From: JBJENW01 sp051880395
GTDB taxonomy: Bacteria > Bacillota > Clostridia > Lachnospirales > Lachnospiraceae
Direction of reading: 5' to 3'
NCBI GenBank assembly: GCA_051880395.1
Contig: JBJENW010000340.1
Span: forward strand, 1-6,815
Length of the DNA stretch: 6,815 nucleotides
In this document: one piece after another, positions 6,711 to 6,815 of the stretch
How positions within the stretch are numbered: the first letter of the stretch is position 1
Layout: each line of letters begins with the position of its first letter
Made by a program: the position numbers and the translations under genes
The notes under the pieces: generated by a model
Databases searched by the model: none
What the model was told of the DNA's origin: nothing
What the model saw: the letters and a program-made list of their open reading frames with translations, nothing else

Positions 6711-6815
6711 TAAAACAAAAGATTGTTACTGTTCACTCACAATCTTTACGCTTTATATGAGTGTAAGTGTTGCGACCACTACTTTGTTGGCTATCCGAAA
6801 CTGTATCGACGCCAC
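6703..6815 (+). CDS. Start of a third LytTR-operon gene, probable membrane protein (partial)
   Basis: A reading frame opens with GTG at 6703, overlapping the end of the DUF3021-type gene by 8 bases, and stays open to the window edge (37 codons plus two bases). AAGGA at 6691-6695 lies 7 bases upstream, and the frame reads MSNKTKDCYC, then a hydrophobic stretch SLTIFTLYMSVSVATTTLLA, then IRNCIDA. One transmembrane segment is likely at about residues 11-30. The coding nature is backed by the inverted homologue at 187-252, which keeps this frame with silent changes. I do not recognise the family. By position it is a third component of the LytTR/DUF3021 operon. The rest of the gene lies beyond the window. 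Confidence 0.7.
   Translation, partial: MSNKTKDCYCSLTIFTLYMSVSVATTTLLAIRNCIDA
6718..6747 (+). other. Hairpin at the start of the third LytTR-operon gene
   Basis: AAAGATTGT (6718-6726) pairs with ACAATCTTT (6739-6747), a 9-bp perfect stem with a 12-base loop, lying within codons 6-15 of the partial gene. No T-tract follows, so it is unlikely to be an efficient terminator. GTGAGT at the start codon (6703-6708) is also complementary to ACTCAC at 6735-6740, so two mutually exclusive pairings exist around the translation start. A regulatory role is only a possibility. Confidence 0.35.
6745..6808 (+). repeat. Right arm of long imperfect inverted repeat
   Basis: This arm pairs with 187-252 in inverted orientation. 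It lies inside the open frame that starts at 6703, and the homology may continue past the right edge of the window. On the left, similarity stops upstream of the arm: the hairpin sequence at 6718-6744 has no counterpart there. Confidence 0.75.

Noticed and set aside
187..6808. Insertion sequence or transposon bounded by terminal inverted repeats
   Set aside because: The right arm is internal to an apparent coding frame and the left arm is its decayed homologue. No transposase or target-site duplication is seen, and the segment contains ordinary operons with their own promoters and terminators.
1..6815. CRISPR arrays, tRNA or rRNA genes, toxin-antitoxin pair
   Set aside because: I found no regularly spaced short repeats, no cloverleaf or rRNA-like sequence, and no toxin-antitoxin families. 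The tandem ATPases are equal-length paralogues, not a toxin and its antidote.

Overview
The base composition (about 40% GC in the coding part), strong AGGAGG-type ribosome binding sites, Gram-positive signal peptide and gene families point to a gut Clostridia genome, most likely Lachnospiraceae. This is inferred from gene content; no phylogenetic marker is present.

Layout. (1) Positions 1-388 hold no intact gene. About 1-240 is richer in G+C than the rest. On the minus strand at 187-252 lies a decayed copy of the start of a small membrane-protein gene, whose intact relative begins at the far right edge (6703). The promoter of the next operon is at 313-341. (2) Positions 389-3558 carry two tandem paralogous 524-residue proteins with an AAA-ATPase-like N-terminal domain and a PD-(D/E)XK nuclease-like C-terminal domain. 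They are about 88% identical, lie in direct repeat with a period of exactly 1595 bp, and show a mosaic of identical and divergent tracts. (3) A rho-independent terminator at 3609-3669 separates them from a 640-residue secreted protein (3702-5624). It has a signal peptide, a long central region that may be a beta-propeller, and Ig-like and Fn3-like C-terminal domains. It ends at a second terminator (5671-5710). (4) Positions 5717-6815 hold a LytTR regulatory operon: paired 12-bp direct repeats 21 bp apart just upstream of a promoter, then a stand-alone LytTR DNA-binding protein, a DUF3021-type four-helix membrane protein (ATGA overlap), and the start of a third gene running off the window (8-bp overlap).

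How the genes work together. The two ATPase/nuclease genes form one transcription unit and may be a diversifying pair; their function is not established. The LytTR/DUF3021 operon is probably autoregulated, with the membrane protein(s) acting with the cytosolic DNA-binding protein. The secreted protein has its own transcription boundaries and no evident functional tie to its neighbours. The best leads are the mosaic tandem duplication and the inverted, frameshifted copy of the third LytTR-operon gene at the opposite end of the window.
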